Assembly (NCBI RefSeq): GCF_946887195.1
Contig: NZ_CAMPKE010000017.1
Coordinates: 1 to 64,000 of the forward strand
Origin: an uncultured Halomonas sp.
GTDB taxonomy: Bacteria > Pseudomonadota > Gammaproteobacteria > Pseudomonadales > Halomonadaceae
Direction: 5' to 3'
DNA: 64,000 nucleotides
A program made the translations under genes and the position numbers. The first letter of the stretch is position 1. Every line of letters starts with the position of its first letter. Below the pieces are notes generated by a model. The model ran no database searches and had not been told where the DNA came from. It saw only the letters and a program-made list of their open reading frames with translations. Below, piece after piece: positions 35,878 through 49,592 of the stretch.

Positions 35878-37017
35878 ATGTCCAAGCGTGACTATTATGA
35901 GGTACTGGGGGTCGAGCGCGGGGCCGATCAGAAAGAGATCAAGAAGGCCTATCGCCGGCTCGCCCAGAAATACCATCCCGATCGCAATCCGGATGACGAG
36001 ACCTCGGCGGAGAAATTCCGCGAGGTGTCCGAAGCCTATGAGGTGTTGACCGACGGCGAGAAGCGCGCGGCCTACGACCAGTTCGGTCATGCCGGCGTCG
36101 ATGGCCAGGCCGGCGGTTTCGGTGGCGCGGGTGCCGGTGCGGGCGGTTTCAGCGACATCTTCGGCGATGTCTTCGGCGACATCTTCGGCGGTGCCGGCGG
36201 TGGTCGACGCAATCCCAACGCGCCGCAGCGCGGCGCCGATCTGCGCTACAACCTCGAGCTCGATCTCGAGGACGCCGTGGCCGGCACCTCCGTCGACATT
36301 CGCGTGCCGCGCCATGTGGAGTGTGGCCACTGCGACGGCAACGGCGCCGAGCCCGGTTCCAGCAAGGATACCTGCCCGACCTGCCATGGCATGGGCCAGG
36401 TACGCATGCAGCAGGGCTTCTTTGCCGTGCAGCAGACCTGCCCGACTTGTCATGGGCGCGGCGAAGTCATCAAGGTGCCGTGTCGCGAGTGCCATGGTGA
36501 AGGCCGTGTGCGCGAGACCCGCACGCTATCGGTGAAGATTCCCGCTGGCGTCGACACCGGCGACCGCATTCGTCTCAACAATGAGGGCGAAGCGGGCGCC
36601 AATGGCGGCCCGCCGGGTGATCTCTACGTTCAGGTCGCGATCAAGGAACACCCGATCTTCGAGCGCGACGGTCGTCACCTGCACTGCGAAGTGCCGATCA
36701 ACTTCGTCGATGCCGCACTCGGTGGCGAGCTCGAAGTGCCGACGCTGGAAGGCCGGGTCAAACTCAAGATCCCACCCGAGACGCAAACCGGCAAGCTGTT
36801 CCGGTTGCGCGGCAAGGGTGTCAAGCCGGTACGCGGCGGTCCGCCTGGCGACCTGCTCTGCAAGGTGGCGCTGGAAACCCCGGTTCACCTGACCGAGCAT
36901 CAGAAGGAGTTGCTACGCCAGTTCCAGGACAGCCTGGGCGACAGCAACAATCACTCGCCGAAAAAGGAACACTGGTTCAGCGGCGTGAAGAAATTCTTCG
37001 AGGACATGAAGCCGTAG
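35878..37017 (+). CDS. dnaJ: Chaperone protein DnaJ (Hsp40)
   Basis: Type-I J-protein of 379 residues that activates DnaK. It has the J domain (1-70, HPD at 33-35), Gly/Phe-rich linker (about 75-115), the zinc domain with four CxxCxGxG repeats ([32 protein letters not shown]; about 145-220), and C-terminal substrate-binding domains. A GGAGG RBS precedes the ATG. A terminator follows. Confidence 0.98.
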   Translation: MSKRDYYEVLGVERGADQKEIKKAYRRLAQKYHPDRNPDDETSAEKFREVSEAYEVLTDGEKRAAYDQFGHAGVDGQAGGFGGAGAGAGGFSDIFGDVFGDIFGGAGGGRRNPNAPQRGADLRYNLELDLEDAVAGTSVDIRVPRHVECGHCDGNGAEPGSSKDTCPTCHGMGQVRMQQGFFAVQQTCPTCHGRGEVIKVPCRECHGEGRVRETRTLSVKIPAGVDTGDRIRLNNEGEAGANGGPPGDLYVQVAIKEHPIFERDGRHLHCEVPINFVDAALGGELEVPTLEGRVKLKIPPETQTGKLFRLRGKGVKPVRGGPPGDLLCKVALETPVHLTEHQKELLRQFQDSLGDSNNHSPKKEHWFSGVKKFFEDMKP

Positions 37018-37042
37018 TCGGCGAATCGATTCGATGCTCACA

Positions 37043-37073
37043 AGCCCCGGTGCCTCAAGGTATCGGGGTTTTT
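37043..37073 (+). terminator. Rho-independent terminator after dnaJ
   Basis: A 10-bp stem (CCCCGGTGCC pairing with GGTATCGGGG, including G-U pairs) is followed by TTTTT at 37069-37073, 26 bp past the dnaJ stop. Confidence 0.88.
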
Positions 37074-37126
37074 CGTCGATAATCCGAATCGCCGCTTTGG
37101 AACAACTTGCCAAAATCGTCTCGAGC

Positions 37127-37165
37127 ATTTAACTTCATATAAAGATTCTTTTCATGGAGTTAAAT
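37127..37165. promoter_or_regulatory. Operator palindrome at the marR start
   Basis: ATTTAACTTCAT (37127-37138) and ATGGAGTTAAAT (37154-37165) form a 12-bp inverted repeat with one mismatch and a 15-bp centre. The right arm includes the GGAG Shine-Dalgarno of the marR gene. A MarR dimer would bind such a site to autorepress. Confidence 0.6.
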
Positions 37166-37684
37166 GTGAGCCAGCGTTTTCCCGATGGCGATCACGTCGA
37201 TGGCGTACTCGCGCAGTGGCGCGATGTCTACCCTGAGTGCGATGCCTCACCGATGGCCGTGTTCACGCGGCTGTATCGGCTTTCCAAGTATGTCGATCGG
37301 CGTGTGGCGGCGGTGTTTCGCCGCCACGGCCTGCACGAGGGCGAGTTCGATCTGCTTGCCACGCTGTATCGCAGTGGTCAGCCGCAGGGGCTGACACCTA
37401 ACGCGCTGCGCAGTGCGGCGGTGCTCAGTTCGGGGGCGATGACCAACCGCCTCGATCGACTGGAGGGTGCTGGGCTCATTCAGCGCGTGCCCAACCCCGA
37501 GGATCGGCGCAGCGTGCTGATTCGCCTGAGCGAGGCCGGCCAGAAGCTGCTGCTGACCCTGTTGGACGATTATCTGGCGACATTGCATAGGCTCCAGGCG
37601 CCGCTCGATAACGTGCAGAAAGCCGAGCTTGCGGGTGCGCTGCGCACGCTGCTGCTGACCCTGGAGGCCGATGATCATGCCTGA
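37166..37684 (+). CDS. MarR-family transcriptional regulator
   Basis: A 172-residue winged-helix repressor. The MarR fold is clear: helix 1 AVFTRLYRLSKYVDRRVAAVFRRHGLHEGEFDLLATLYR, recognition region LSSGAMTNRLDRLEGAGLIQR and wing NPEDRRSVLIRLSEAG. The GTG at 37166 is chosen because GGAG lies six bases upstream; the ATG four codons earlier (37154) has no RBS and falls in a palindrome. Ligand unknown. Overlaps the downstream EamA transporter gene by eight bases, so it probably regulates that exporter and itself through the palindrome upstream. Confidence 0.88.
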   Translation: MSQRFPDGDHVDGVLAQWRDVYPECDASPMAVFTRLYRLSKYVDRRVAAVFRRHGLHEGEFDLLATLYRSGQPQGLTPNALRSAAVLSSGAMTNRLDRLEGAGLIQRVPNPEDRRSVLIRLSEAGQKLLLTLLDDYLATLHRLQAPLDNVQKAELAGALRTLLLTLEADDHA

Positions 37685-38606
37685 CACGACGCAGGGCGTG
37701 ACGCGCGCTCACCTCGGCATGCTGCTGTGGGCACTGTTCGTAGGGCTTTCCTTCCCGGCGGTGGGGTTGATGAGCGAAGGCTTGCCACCGCTACTGCTGA
37801 CGGCGATTCGCTTCGCCATCGCTGCGCTGGCGGTATGGCCGCTGGTGCGGCGCAAGCCGGATCGCTGGCCGAGCCTGCCGGGGCTGGCGCTTTACGCCTT
37901 CATGGGGCTGTGCCTCGCCGGCTTCTTCGGCGCCATGTTCTGGGCCGCGCATCGCGCCACGGCACTGTCGATGGCGACGCTGTATGTCAGCGTGCCATTG
38001 CTCGCCTACTGTCTGGGCCGGGGCCTCGGCGTGGAGCGCCGGGCCGGACGTTTGCTGAGTATTCTGGCCCTCGGTGCGGTCGGTGCGCTGGGCCTGGCCT
38101 GGGCCGAGACCGGCGGTCGGCTCGATGCGTTGCAGTTCGGCATTGGCGAGGCGGCGTTTTTCGTCGGCTGCCTGGCCTCGGCGCTCTATCCGGTATTGAG
38201 CAAGTGGGGGCTGAGTCGTGGCTGGCTGTCGCCGCGCTCGGCGCTGCGTACCTTCTGGAGCCTGTTGACGGGCGGCGTATTGATCGGCTTGCTGGGCTTG
38301 CTGTGGGAATCGCCTCGCGCGCTGGCCGGCATGACAATCTCCGATGCGCTGCTGCTCGCCTATCTGGGCGTGTTCTCCAGCGGCATGACCTTCTGGCTGC
38401 AACAACGCGCCACCGCCGTGCTCACCCCCGGCGCGGTGACCGCCTACAGCTATCTGGTACCGTTCGTGTCGATGCTGTTGCTGTTCGCTCAGCAGCCGCA
38501 GCGCATCGATTGGCACTGGCTGCCGGGCAGTCTGCTGGTACTGACAGCGATCGTGCTGTTGCTGCGTCGCGATGCCATCAAGCGTCACGCGGCGGCGGCA
38601 GCCTGA
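37677..38606 (+). CDS. EamA/RhaT-family (DMT) transporter
   Basis: A 309-residue drug/metabolite transporter with ten predicted helices in two EamA repeats; roles in this family include metabolite and amino-acid export. The ATG at 37677 is preferred over 37671 because GGAGG is nine bases upstream. It is translationally coupled to the marR gene. The substrate cannot be told. Its last 29 bases overlap the 3' end of a convergent lipoprotein gene. Confidence 0.88.
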   Translation: MPDTTQGVTRAHLGMLLWALFVGLSFPAVGLMSEGLPPLLLTAIRFAIAALAVWPLVRRKPDRWPSLPGLALYAFMGLCLAGFFGAMFWAAHRATALSMATLYVSVPLLAYCLGRGLGVERRAGRLLSILALGAVGALGLAWAETGGRLDALQFGIGEAAFFVGCLASALYPVLSKWGLSRGWLSPRSALRTFWSLLTGGVLIGLLGLLWESPRALAGMTISDALLLAYLGVFSSGMTFWLQQRATAVLTPGAVTAYSYLVPFVSMLLLFAQQPQRIDWHWLPGSLLVLTAIVLLLRRDAIKRHAAAAA

Positions 38607-39546
38607 AGCAGCTCAGCAACGTCTGCTGCAGCAGGCTGAAGTTGTCGTCGCTGACCATCAGGTAGCGGTTGCCGCCGAGCCGTGTCAGGCCCTCGAAATT
38701 ATCGAGTCGCCAACCGTCGCCGGTGGAGAGCCGGGCGAGTGTCTTTACGTCGATCTCGGCATCGTCACCCAAGCGCACCCGGCGCAGGCTGATCACCAGT
38801 GGTGCCGGTGGCGCGAAGGCGCGTTCCAGAGCCAGCAGGTCATCACCGTAGCTTTCCAGCGCGGTCAGTGCGCTACCGGCATCGTCGGCCAAGGGGTAGG
38901 TCCATTCGGCACCGGATTTCAGCGAGAACAGCCGGGTGGTACCCTTGATGGTGCCAGCCGGCGCGCTCTCCAGACCGACGATGATGCCTTCGCGGGCATG
39001 TCGGCCCAGCGCCTCGGCGCCGGCATTGTACCTGGCGCGACGCAGCCCCTTGGGGGTTAGCGGCTCATCGACCGGCAGGCCATTGGGATAAAAGCGCTGC
39101 AGGCGATGATCGCGTTCGAAGCCGATCAATAATGTGGTGTCGCCGCGTATGCCGTTGGCGGCGCGCTCGAGCAGCAGTGATTCGGCGTCGGCGGCGTCTT
39201 CGGCCAGGGCGTTGCCGTCATCGTTGCGCAGCACGTAGGTCTTGAGCGGTTCGAGGCCGCGCAGCGCGCCATCTTCGAAATCGAGTCGCACCCGGTGCAG
39301 CCAGCCGCGATCCGACACCAGGTAGAGCAGCGATTCGTCGCTGTCCCAGCCCAGCGCGGAGAGCCCACCCACCGGCGTGTCGTCCTGCCACTGGCTGGGC
39401 AGCGCGAGCGTGCCGCACCACTCGATGGCGGCTGGCGAAGTTTGGGTCGTCGATGTCATGAGCCGAGTCTGGCGGGCTTCGCGCGCGCAGCTACCCAGCA
39501 ACAAGGCCAGGATAAGCAGGCACAGAATGGTTGGCGAGCGTGGCAT
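38578..39546 (-). CDS. Lipoprotein with phytase-like esterase domain
   Basis: A 322-residue predicted lipoprotein (lipobox LLLGSC, Cys20) in the 'esterase-like activity of phytase' family (beta-propeller). Indicative segments are GGLSALGWDSDESLLYLVSDRGWLHRV (about 54-80), DAESLLLE, GAEALGRHAREGIIVGLES and the closing DNFEGLTRLGGNRYLMVSDDNFSLLQQTLL. Enzymatic role is unproven. A good AGGAG RBS supports the ATG at 39546. The 3' end overlaps eamA by 29 bases on the opposite strand. Confidence 0.85.
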   Translation of the reverse strand: MPRSPTILCLLILALLLGSCAREARQTRLMTSTTQTSPAAIEWCGTLALPSQWQDDTPVGGLSALGWDSDESLLYLVSDRGWLHRVRLDFEDGALRGLEPLKTYVLRNDDGNALAEDAADAESLLLERAANGIRGDTTLLIGFERDHRLQRFYPNGLPVDEPLTPKGLRRARYNAGAEALGRHAREGIIVGLESAPAGTIKGTTRLFSLKSGAEWTYPLADDAGSALTALESYGDDLLALERAFAPPAPLVISLRRVRLGDDAEIDVKTLARLSTGDGWRLDNFEGLTRLGGNRYLMVSDDNFSLLQQTLLSCFRLPPPRDA

Positions 39547-39645
39547 GGCGACTCCTGAGGAAGAGGCTCTCTTCGAGCCTACGCCATCGTTATGCCGGCT
39601 GCATGACGGATATGCCTGGACGGCTGAGGTGCAATGATTTTCTGT

Positions 39646-39674
39646 TTGACGTATAACGCGAGGCATAATAGAAT
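39646..39674 (+). promoter_or_regulatory. Promoter and probable operator of higBA
   Basis: -35 TTGACG (39646-39651), 17-bp spacer, -10 TAGAAT (39669-39674). The spacer holds the AT-rich partial inverted repeat TATAACGCGAGGCATAATA (39652-39670), a likely site for the HigA-HigB complex. The predicted transcript start is at or next to the higB ATG. Confidence 0.6.
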
Positions 39675-39680
39675 TCGACA

Positions 39681-39962
39681 ATGATCGAGTCATTCGCCTG
39701 CAAGCACACCCGGCAACTGTTCATTGGCGCAGCCTGTCCACAGCGATTCAGAGCCATACAGCACCAGGCCGAACGCAAGCTGCAACTGATCGATTCGGCA
39801 GCGACCCTGGATTTTCTGCGATCTCCGCCGGGCAATCGCCTCGAGATATTGAAAGGTGGCAGGCAGGGTCAGTACAGCATTCGTATCAATGACCGATGGC
39901 GGATCTGCTTTCGATTCGAGAGCGGTGCGGCACTCGATGTCGAGATCGTCGACTATCATTGA
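39681..39962 (+). CDS. higB: HigB-type RelE/ParE-family toxin
   Basis: A 93-residue ribosome-dependent mRNA interferase toxin of the HigB (plasmid-killer) family. Family marks are MIESFACKHTRQLF at the N-terminus, NRLEILKGGRQGQYSIRINDRWRICFRF (about 52-79) and the C-terminal VEIVDYH. The ATG has no Shine-Dalgarno and sits at the predicted transcript start, so it may be leaderless. The antitoxin gene follows after 18 bp: toxin-first order, typical of higBA. Confidence 0.92.
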   Translation: MIESFACKHTRQLFIGAACPQRFRAIQHQAERKLQLIDSAATLDFLRSPPGNRLEILKGGRQGQYSIRINDRWRICFRFESGAALDVEIVDYH

Positions 39963-39980
39963 TTCTCGGGAGGAAACGCT

Positions 39981-40280
39981 ATGATCAACAATGGGTTGCG
40001 GCCCATCCATCCAGGTGAAGTTCTACGCGAGGACTATCTGAAGCCGCTGGGTATGAGCGTCAATGGCTTGGCGCGTGAGTTGCGAGTTCCCACTACGCGA
40101 TTGCACGAGATCGTCAAGGAGCGTCGCTCGGTCACCGCTGACACCGCTTTGCGCCTGGCGCGTTATTTTGGCGGTGATGCCCAGTCCTGGCTGAATTTGC
40201 AGTCGACGTTCGATCTGAAGGCAGTTGAGTTGGATCATGGCGGCGAAATCAAGCGCGACGTGTCACCGCGAGCCGCATAG
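39981..40280 (+). CDS. higA: HigA-type antitoxin
   Basis: A 99-residue XRE-family helix-turn-helix antitoxin that neutralises HigB and represses the operon. Characteristic N-terminus RPIHPGEVLREDYLKPLGMSVNGLARELRVPTTRLHEIVKERRSVTADTALRLARYFGG, with the HTH spanning about residues 25-50. GGAGG in 'cgggaggaaacgct' precedes the ATG. It lies between the lipoprotein gene and dapB, consistent with insertion of a small TA module between core genes. Confidence 0.94.
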   Translation: MINNGLRPIHPGEVLREDYLKPLGMSVNGLARELRVPTTRLHEIVKERRSVTADTALRLARYFGGDAQSWLNLQSTFDLKAVELDHGGEIKRDVSPRAA

Positions 40281-40302
40281 CCGGTAACGATTGGCCGCGC
40301 TT

Positions 40303-41166
<864 letters not shown>

Positions 41167-41186
41167 CCCGGTTACGCCAATTCCTG

Positions 41187-41192
41187 TACAAT
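41187..41192 (+). promoter_or_regulatory. Possible -10 element of carA
   Basis: TACAAT, 20 bp past the dapB stop. No convincing -35 was found. A start near 41199 would give a leader of about 120 nt. Confidence 0.4.
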
Positions 41193-41233
41193 CCGACAAA
41201 TTTTGCCGAGCTTCGGTAATCAGCAGGGCCATA

Positions 41234-41329
41234 GTGTGCCGAGTGAATGACGACAAGCGGGATGAAACCGGTATTTATCGGGTTCGTCCCGCTTTTTTAC
41301 GACTTGGGGGAGGACGTTGCATTGAATAG
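41234..41329 (+). CDS. Possible carA leader peptide (31 residues)
   Basis: A reading frame from GTG (41234) with AGGG five bases upstream runs through the terminator hairpin and its T-run, ending in a TAG that overlaps the first codons of carA. The carA frame itself is also open upstream (from ATG 41247), so two frames cross the hairpin. In pyrBI-type attenuation a translated leader of this kind lets the ribosome disrupt the terminator when UTP is scarce. Translation is inferred. Confidence 0.4.
   Translation: MCRVNDDKRDETGIYRVRPAFLRLGGGRCIE
41255..41298 (+). terminator. Terminator/attenuator hairpin before carA
   Basis: AAGCGGGA pairs with TCCCGCTT (8 bp), with an inner AACC/GGTT stem, and is followed by a T-run ending at 41298. 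It lies 24 bp before the carA start, too close to be only the dapB terminator, and is probably an attenuator. Confidence 0.75.
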
Positions 41330-42467
41330 ACCCGCGATACTGGCCTTGGAAGATGGCAGCGTATTTTACGGTAGCGCCATCGGTGCCGATGGGCAGACCA
41401 GCGGCGAGGTGGTGTTCAATACCGCCATGACCGGCTATCAGGAAATTCTCACCGATCCCTCATACACCCGCCAGATCGTCACACTGACTTACCCCCACAT
41501 CGGCAATACCGGCGTCAATGCCGAGGATGTCGAATCCGAGCGCATCCGCGCAGCCGGTCTGGTGATTCGCGATCTACCCCTGCTGGCCAGCAGTTTTCGC
41601 AGCGAGCAATCGCTGGACGAGTATCTGAAGAGCCAGAACGTGCTGGGCATCGCCGATATCGATACCCGCCGCCTGACGCGCATCCTACGCGACAAGGGCG
41701 CGCAGAATGGCGCGATTCTCGCCGGGTCGGATGCCGAGGGCGATGATGCCGTCGAGCGCGCACTGGCGGCGGCCAAGGCGTTTCCTGGCCTCAAGGGCAT
41801 GGATCTGGCCAAGGAAGTCTCCTGCAAGAGCGCTTATGAATGGAGCGATGGCGAGTGGGCGCTGGGTGTCGGCTACGCCGACAGCGCCGCGCAGGAACGG
41901 CCCTATCATGTCGTCGCTTACGATTATGGCGTCAAGTTCAACATCCTGCGCATGCTGGCCTCGCGCGGCTGCCGGCTGACCGTGGTGCCGGCGCAGACGC
42001 CGGCCAGCGAGGTCATGGCGATGCAGCCGGATGGGATATTCCTGGCCAACGGCCCGGGCGACCCGGAGCCCTGCGACTACGCGATTGGCGCGATCCGCGA
42101 GATTCTCGAAACCGATACACCGCTGTTCGGCATCTGCCTGGGTCATCAGCTGCTGGCGCTGGCTTCCGGCGGTAAGACCGTGAAGATGAACCATGGCCAT
42201 CACGGTGCCAACCATCCGGTGCAGGATCTCGACAGCGGCCAGGTGATGATCACCAGCCAGAATCACGGCTTCGCCGCCGACGAGACCAGCCTACCGGCGA
42301 CCTTACGCGCCACGCACCGTTCGCTGTTCGATGGCACGCTGCAGGGTATCGAGCGCACCGATCGCCCGGCGTTCAGCTTCCAGGGGCATCCCGAGGCGAG
42401 CCCGGGGCCGCGCGACGTAGCGCCGCTGTTCGATCGCTTTGTCGCCATGATGCGCGAACGCCGCTAG
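41322..42467 (+). CDS. carA: Carbamoyl-phosphate synthase small chain
   Basis: Glutaminase subunit supplying ammonia for carbamoyl phosphate, used by arginine and pyrimidine synthesis; 381 residues. The class-I amidotransferase domain has the nucleophile in [15 protein letters not shown] and the HPEASPGP histidine/glutamate site. The N-terminal [17 protein letters not shown] and [20 protein letters not shown] are typical. The start is TTG (also TTG in E. coli) with GGAGG eight bases upstream. An in-frame ATG at 41247 exists but would pass through the attenuator hairpin. Confidence 0.95.
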   Translation: MNRPAILALEDGSVFYGSAIGADGQTSGEVVFNTAMTGYQEILTDPSYTRQIVTLTYPHIGNTGVNAEDVESERIRAAGLVIRDLPLLASSFRSEQSLDEYLKSQNVLGIADIDTRRLTRILRDKGAQNGAILAGSDAEGDDAVERALAAAKAFPGLKGMDLAKEVSCKSAYEWSDGEWALGVGYADSAAQERPYHVVAYDYGVKFNILRMLASRGCRLTVVPAQTPASEVMAMQPDGIFLANGPGDPEPCDYAIGAIREILETDTPLFGICLGHQLLALASGGKTVKMNHGHHGANHPVQDLDSGQVMITSQNHGFAADETSLPATLRATHRSLFDGTLQGIERTDRPAFSFQGHPEASPGPRDVAPLFDRFVAMMRERR

Positions 42468-42475
42468 GCGTCGTG

Positions 42476-42493
42476 CGGCGCCGATTGGCGCCG
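42476..42493 (+). other. Hairpin between carA and carB
   Basis: CGGCGCC-GATT-GGCGCCG forms a 7-bp stem right after the carA stop. The following T-run is distant (42527-42533), so it looks like a transcript-stability element more than a terminator. Confidence 0.35.
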
Positions 42494-42540
42494 AGCCTCG
42501 TTTCTCGAATTGTCATTGGTCTTTTTTTGCGGGAGCCGTC

Positions 42541-45767
<3,227 letters not shown>

Positions 45768-45771
<4 letters not shown>

Positions 45772-46244
45772 ACAAGGTCCCGATGACCGTTTTAGGCGAG
45801 CAGCGCCTGCGCGATGAGCTCAAGCAGCTCAAGGGTGTGGAGCGTCCTCGGGTGATCAACGCCATCGCCGAAGCGCGCGAGCATGGCGATCTCAAGGAGA
45901 ACGCCGAGTATCATGCGGCGCGTGAGCAGCAGGGGTTCATCGAAGGGCGCATCCAGGAGATCGAATCCAAGCTATCGGCGGCGCAGGTGATCGATGTCAC
46001 CAAGATGCCGCAGACCGGCAAGGTGATCTTCGGCGTGACCGTGGGCCTGCTCAATCTCGACAGCGACGAGGAAGTGCGTTACCAGATCGTCGGCGAGGAC
46101 GAGGCCGACATCAAGGTGGGCAAGATATCGGTGACCTCGCCGATCGCCCGCGCGTTGATCGGCAAGGAAGAGGGTGATGTGGTGGTGGTCAGGACACCCG
46201 GCGGCGAAGTCGAGTACGAAGTCAGCGACGTGGAGTATCTCTGA
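45768..46244 (+). CDS. greA: Transcription elongation factor GreA
   Basis: Cleavage factor that rescues backtracked RNA polymerase; 158 residues. It has an N-terminal coiled coil with the acidic tip residues (about D41-E44 in [19 protein letters not shown]) and the C-terminal FKBP-like domain ([37 protein letters not shown]). The ATG overlaps the carB stop, so carA-carB-greA form one operon as in Pseudomonas. Confidence 0.97.
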
Positions 46245-46297
46245 GCTAGAAGCTGTAAGCTTCCAACCGCGAAGCGGCGCTCTTCCGGCTTACGGCC

Positions 46298-46624
46298 CTA
46301 GTGCCGTCCGTGGTGGTTCTCGAAGCGCTTGATATTGGAGAGCTTGGGGTTGGCCTGGGGATTGTTGCGATAGAGCAGCGCCATCTTGCCGATGACCTGG
46401 ACCACCTCGGCTCGCGAGCTGGTGGCCAGTTCTTCCACGGCCTGACGGCGCGTGTCGCGCTCGCCGACCGCGATCTTGACCTTGATCAGTTCATGATCGG
46501 CCAGGGCGCGCTCGAGCTCCGCCATGACGCCTTCGGAGAGGCCGTTTTCCGCGACCGTGACGACCGGGTTCAAGTGGTGGCCGATGCTACGGAATGCTTT
46601 CTTTTGTGCCTGTGACAAGCTCAT
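46298..46624 (-). CDS. yhbY: Ribosome assembly RNA-binding protein YhbY
   Basis: A 108-residue CRM-domain protein associated with pre-50S particles. The signature MSLSQAQKKAFRSIGHHLNPVVTVAENGLSEGVMAELERALADHELIKVKIA and the GxxG-type loop are present. The start at 46624 is preferred over an in-frame Met nine codons upstream. Convergent with greA and divergent from rlmE, the same neighbourhood as in E. coli. Confidence 0.92.
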   Translation of the reverse strand: MSLSQAQKKAFRSIGHHLNPVVTVAENGLSEGVMAELERALADHELIKVKIAVGERDTRRQAVEELATSSRAEVVQVIGKMALLYRNNPQANPKLSNIKRFENHHGRH

Positions 46625-46793
46625 GGTATCGTGGCCTTCCCCGGTTGGCATGTCTTCGTTCTGGCTGCGATGATTCGATCATTGCGGCGATTGAGCGCGC
46701 CATGGTACGGCGAAAGCCGTGCTTTGCAAAGCGTCGCTTCCCATCATTTCCAACGACCGGCGGTGAGCTGCCCTCAACGACTCAGGTGACGCC

Positions 46794-47423
46794 GTGGCCC
46801 GATCCTCGCCCAGCAAGAGTAGCGCCGGCTGGCTCAAGGAGCATTTCGATGATCGCTATGTAAAGCGCTCCTGGCAGGAGGGCTATCGCTCGCGTGCCAG
46901 CTACAAATTGCTCGAGATCGATGCCAAGGACCGGTTGTTCAAACCCGGCATGACGGTAATCGACTTGGGAGCCGCGCCGGGCGGCTGGAGTCAGATCGCC
47001 GCCGAGAAGGTCGGCCCCGAGGGCGTGGTGATCGCATCGGACATCCTCGAAATGGATGCGCTGGCCGGGGTCGATTTCATCCACGGCGATTTTACCGAGG
47101 ACGACGTTCTGGCCGCCATCATGCAAGTGCTCGATGGGCGGCCGGTGGATTTGATCGTCTCGGACATGGCGCCCAACATGAGCGGGATGGCGGCGATCGA
47201 CCAGCCCCAGGCGATGTACCTGGTCGAGCTGGCACTGGAGCTCGCGCGTGAAACCCTATCGCCCGGGGGGCGGTTCCTGGCCAAGGTATTCCAGGGCGAA
47301 GGGTTCGACGATTATCTCAAGGAGCTGCGTGGCAGCTTCGCGAAGGTGGTGACTCGCAAGCCGGAAGCCTCGCGTGCTCGCTCGCGCGAAGTCTATCTGC
47401 TGGCGGAAGGATTCAAGGGCTGA
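46794..47423 (+). CDS. rlmE: 23S rRNA 2'-O-ribose methyltransferase RlmE
   Basis: Methylates the 2'-O of U2552 in 23S rRNA; 209 residues. The SAM site is [11 protein letters not shown] (57-67). The K-D-K-E catalytic tetrad is present at K38, D124, K164 and E199, in exactly the positions known for E. coli RrmJ/FtsJ. GTG start with a CAGGTGA RBS. It is followed at once by a sigma-32-type promoter and ftsH. Confidence 0.97.
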   Translation: MARSSPSKSSAGWLKEHFDDRYVKRSWQEGYRSRASYKLLEIDAKDRLFKPGMTVIDLGAAPGGWSQIAAEKVGPEGVVIASDILEMDALAGVDFIHGDFTEDDVLAAIMQVLDGRPVDLIVSDMAPNMSGMAAIDQPQAMYLVELALELARETLSPGGRFLAKVFQGEGFDDYLKELRGSFAKVVTRKPEASRARSREVYLLAEGFKG

Positions 47424-47424
47424 G

Positions 47425-47453
47425 CTTGCAACTGTGGTTGAACACCCCCATGT
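47425..47453 (+). promoter_or_regulatory. Sigma-32-type heat-shock promoter for ftsH
   Basis: CTTGCAA (47425-47431), 14-bp spacer, CCCCATGT (47446-47453), directly after the rlmE stop. Only one mismatch to the RpoH consensus. Confidence 0.72.
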
Positions 47454-47513
47454 GATGTAGTGTCCAATCATGGGCAAGCTTGGCAGACAGATTCATGCAA
47501 TGAGGGTACTCCC

Positions 47514-49499
<1,986 letters not shown>

Positions 49500-49516
49500 T
49501 TCGAACAATGCATGCC

Positions 49517-49542
49517 GCCAGGCGTCCCATGGGACGCCTGGC
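49517..49542. repeat. 26-bp perfect palindrome in the ftsH-folP gap
   Basis: GCCAGGCGTCCCA followed by TGGGACGCCTGGC is a perfect inverted repeat centred on CCATGG. As RNA it forms an 11-bp stem with a CATG loop. The T content downstream is low (GTGTTATGG). It is 17 bp after the ftsH stop, so a weak terminator or mRNA end-protecting hairpin is likely. Confidence 0.6.
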
Positions 49543-49592
49543 GTGTTATGGAGCGCACGTGGGCGTGGCTCCTTGCCAGACGGGTTAACGTA

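Noticed and set aside
33717..35885. A 722-codon open frame antisense to dnaK
   Set aside because: High GC and biased third positions in dnaK leave the opposite strand free of stops. The frame has no RBS or domain sense, and dnaK is unambiguous.
38669..38851. Small plus-strand frames opposite the phytase-like lipoprotein
   Set aside because: Shadow frames with no RBS.
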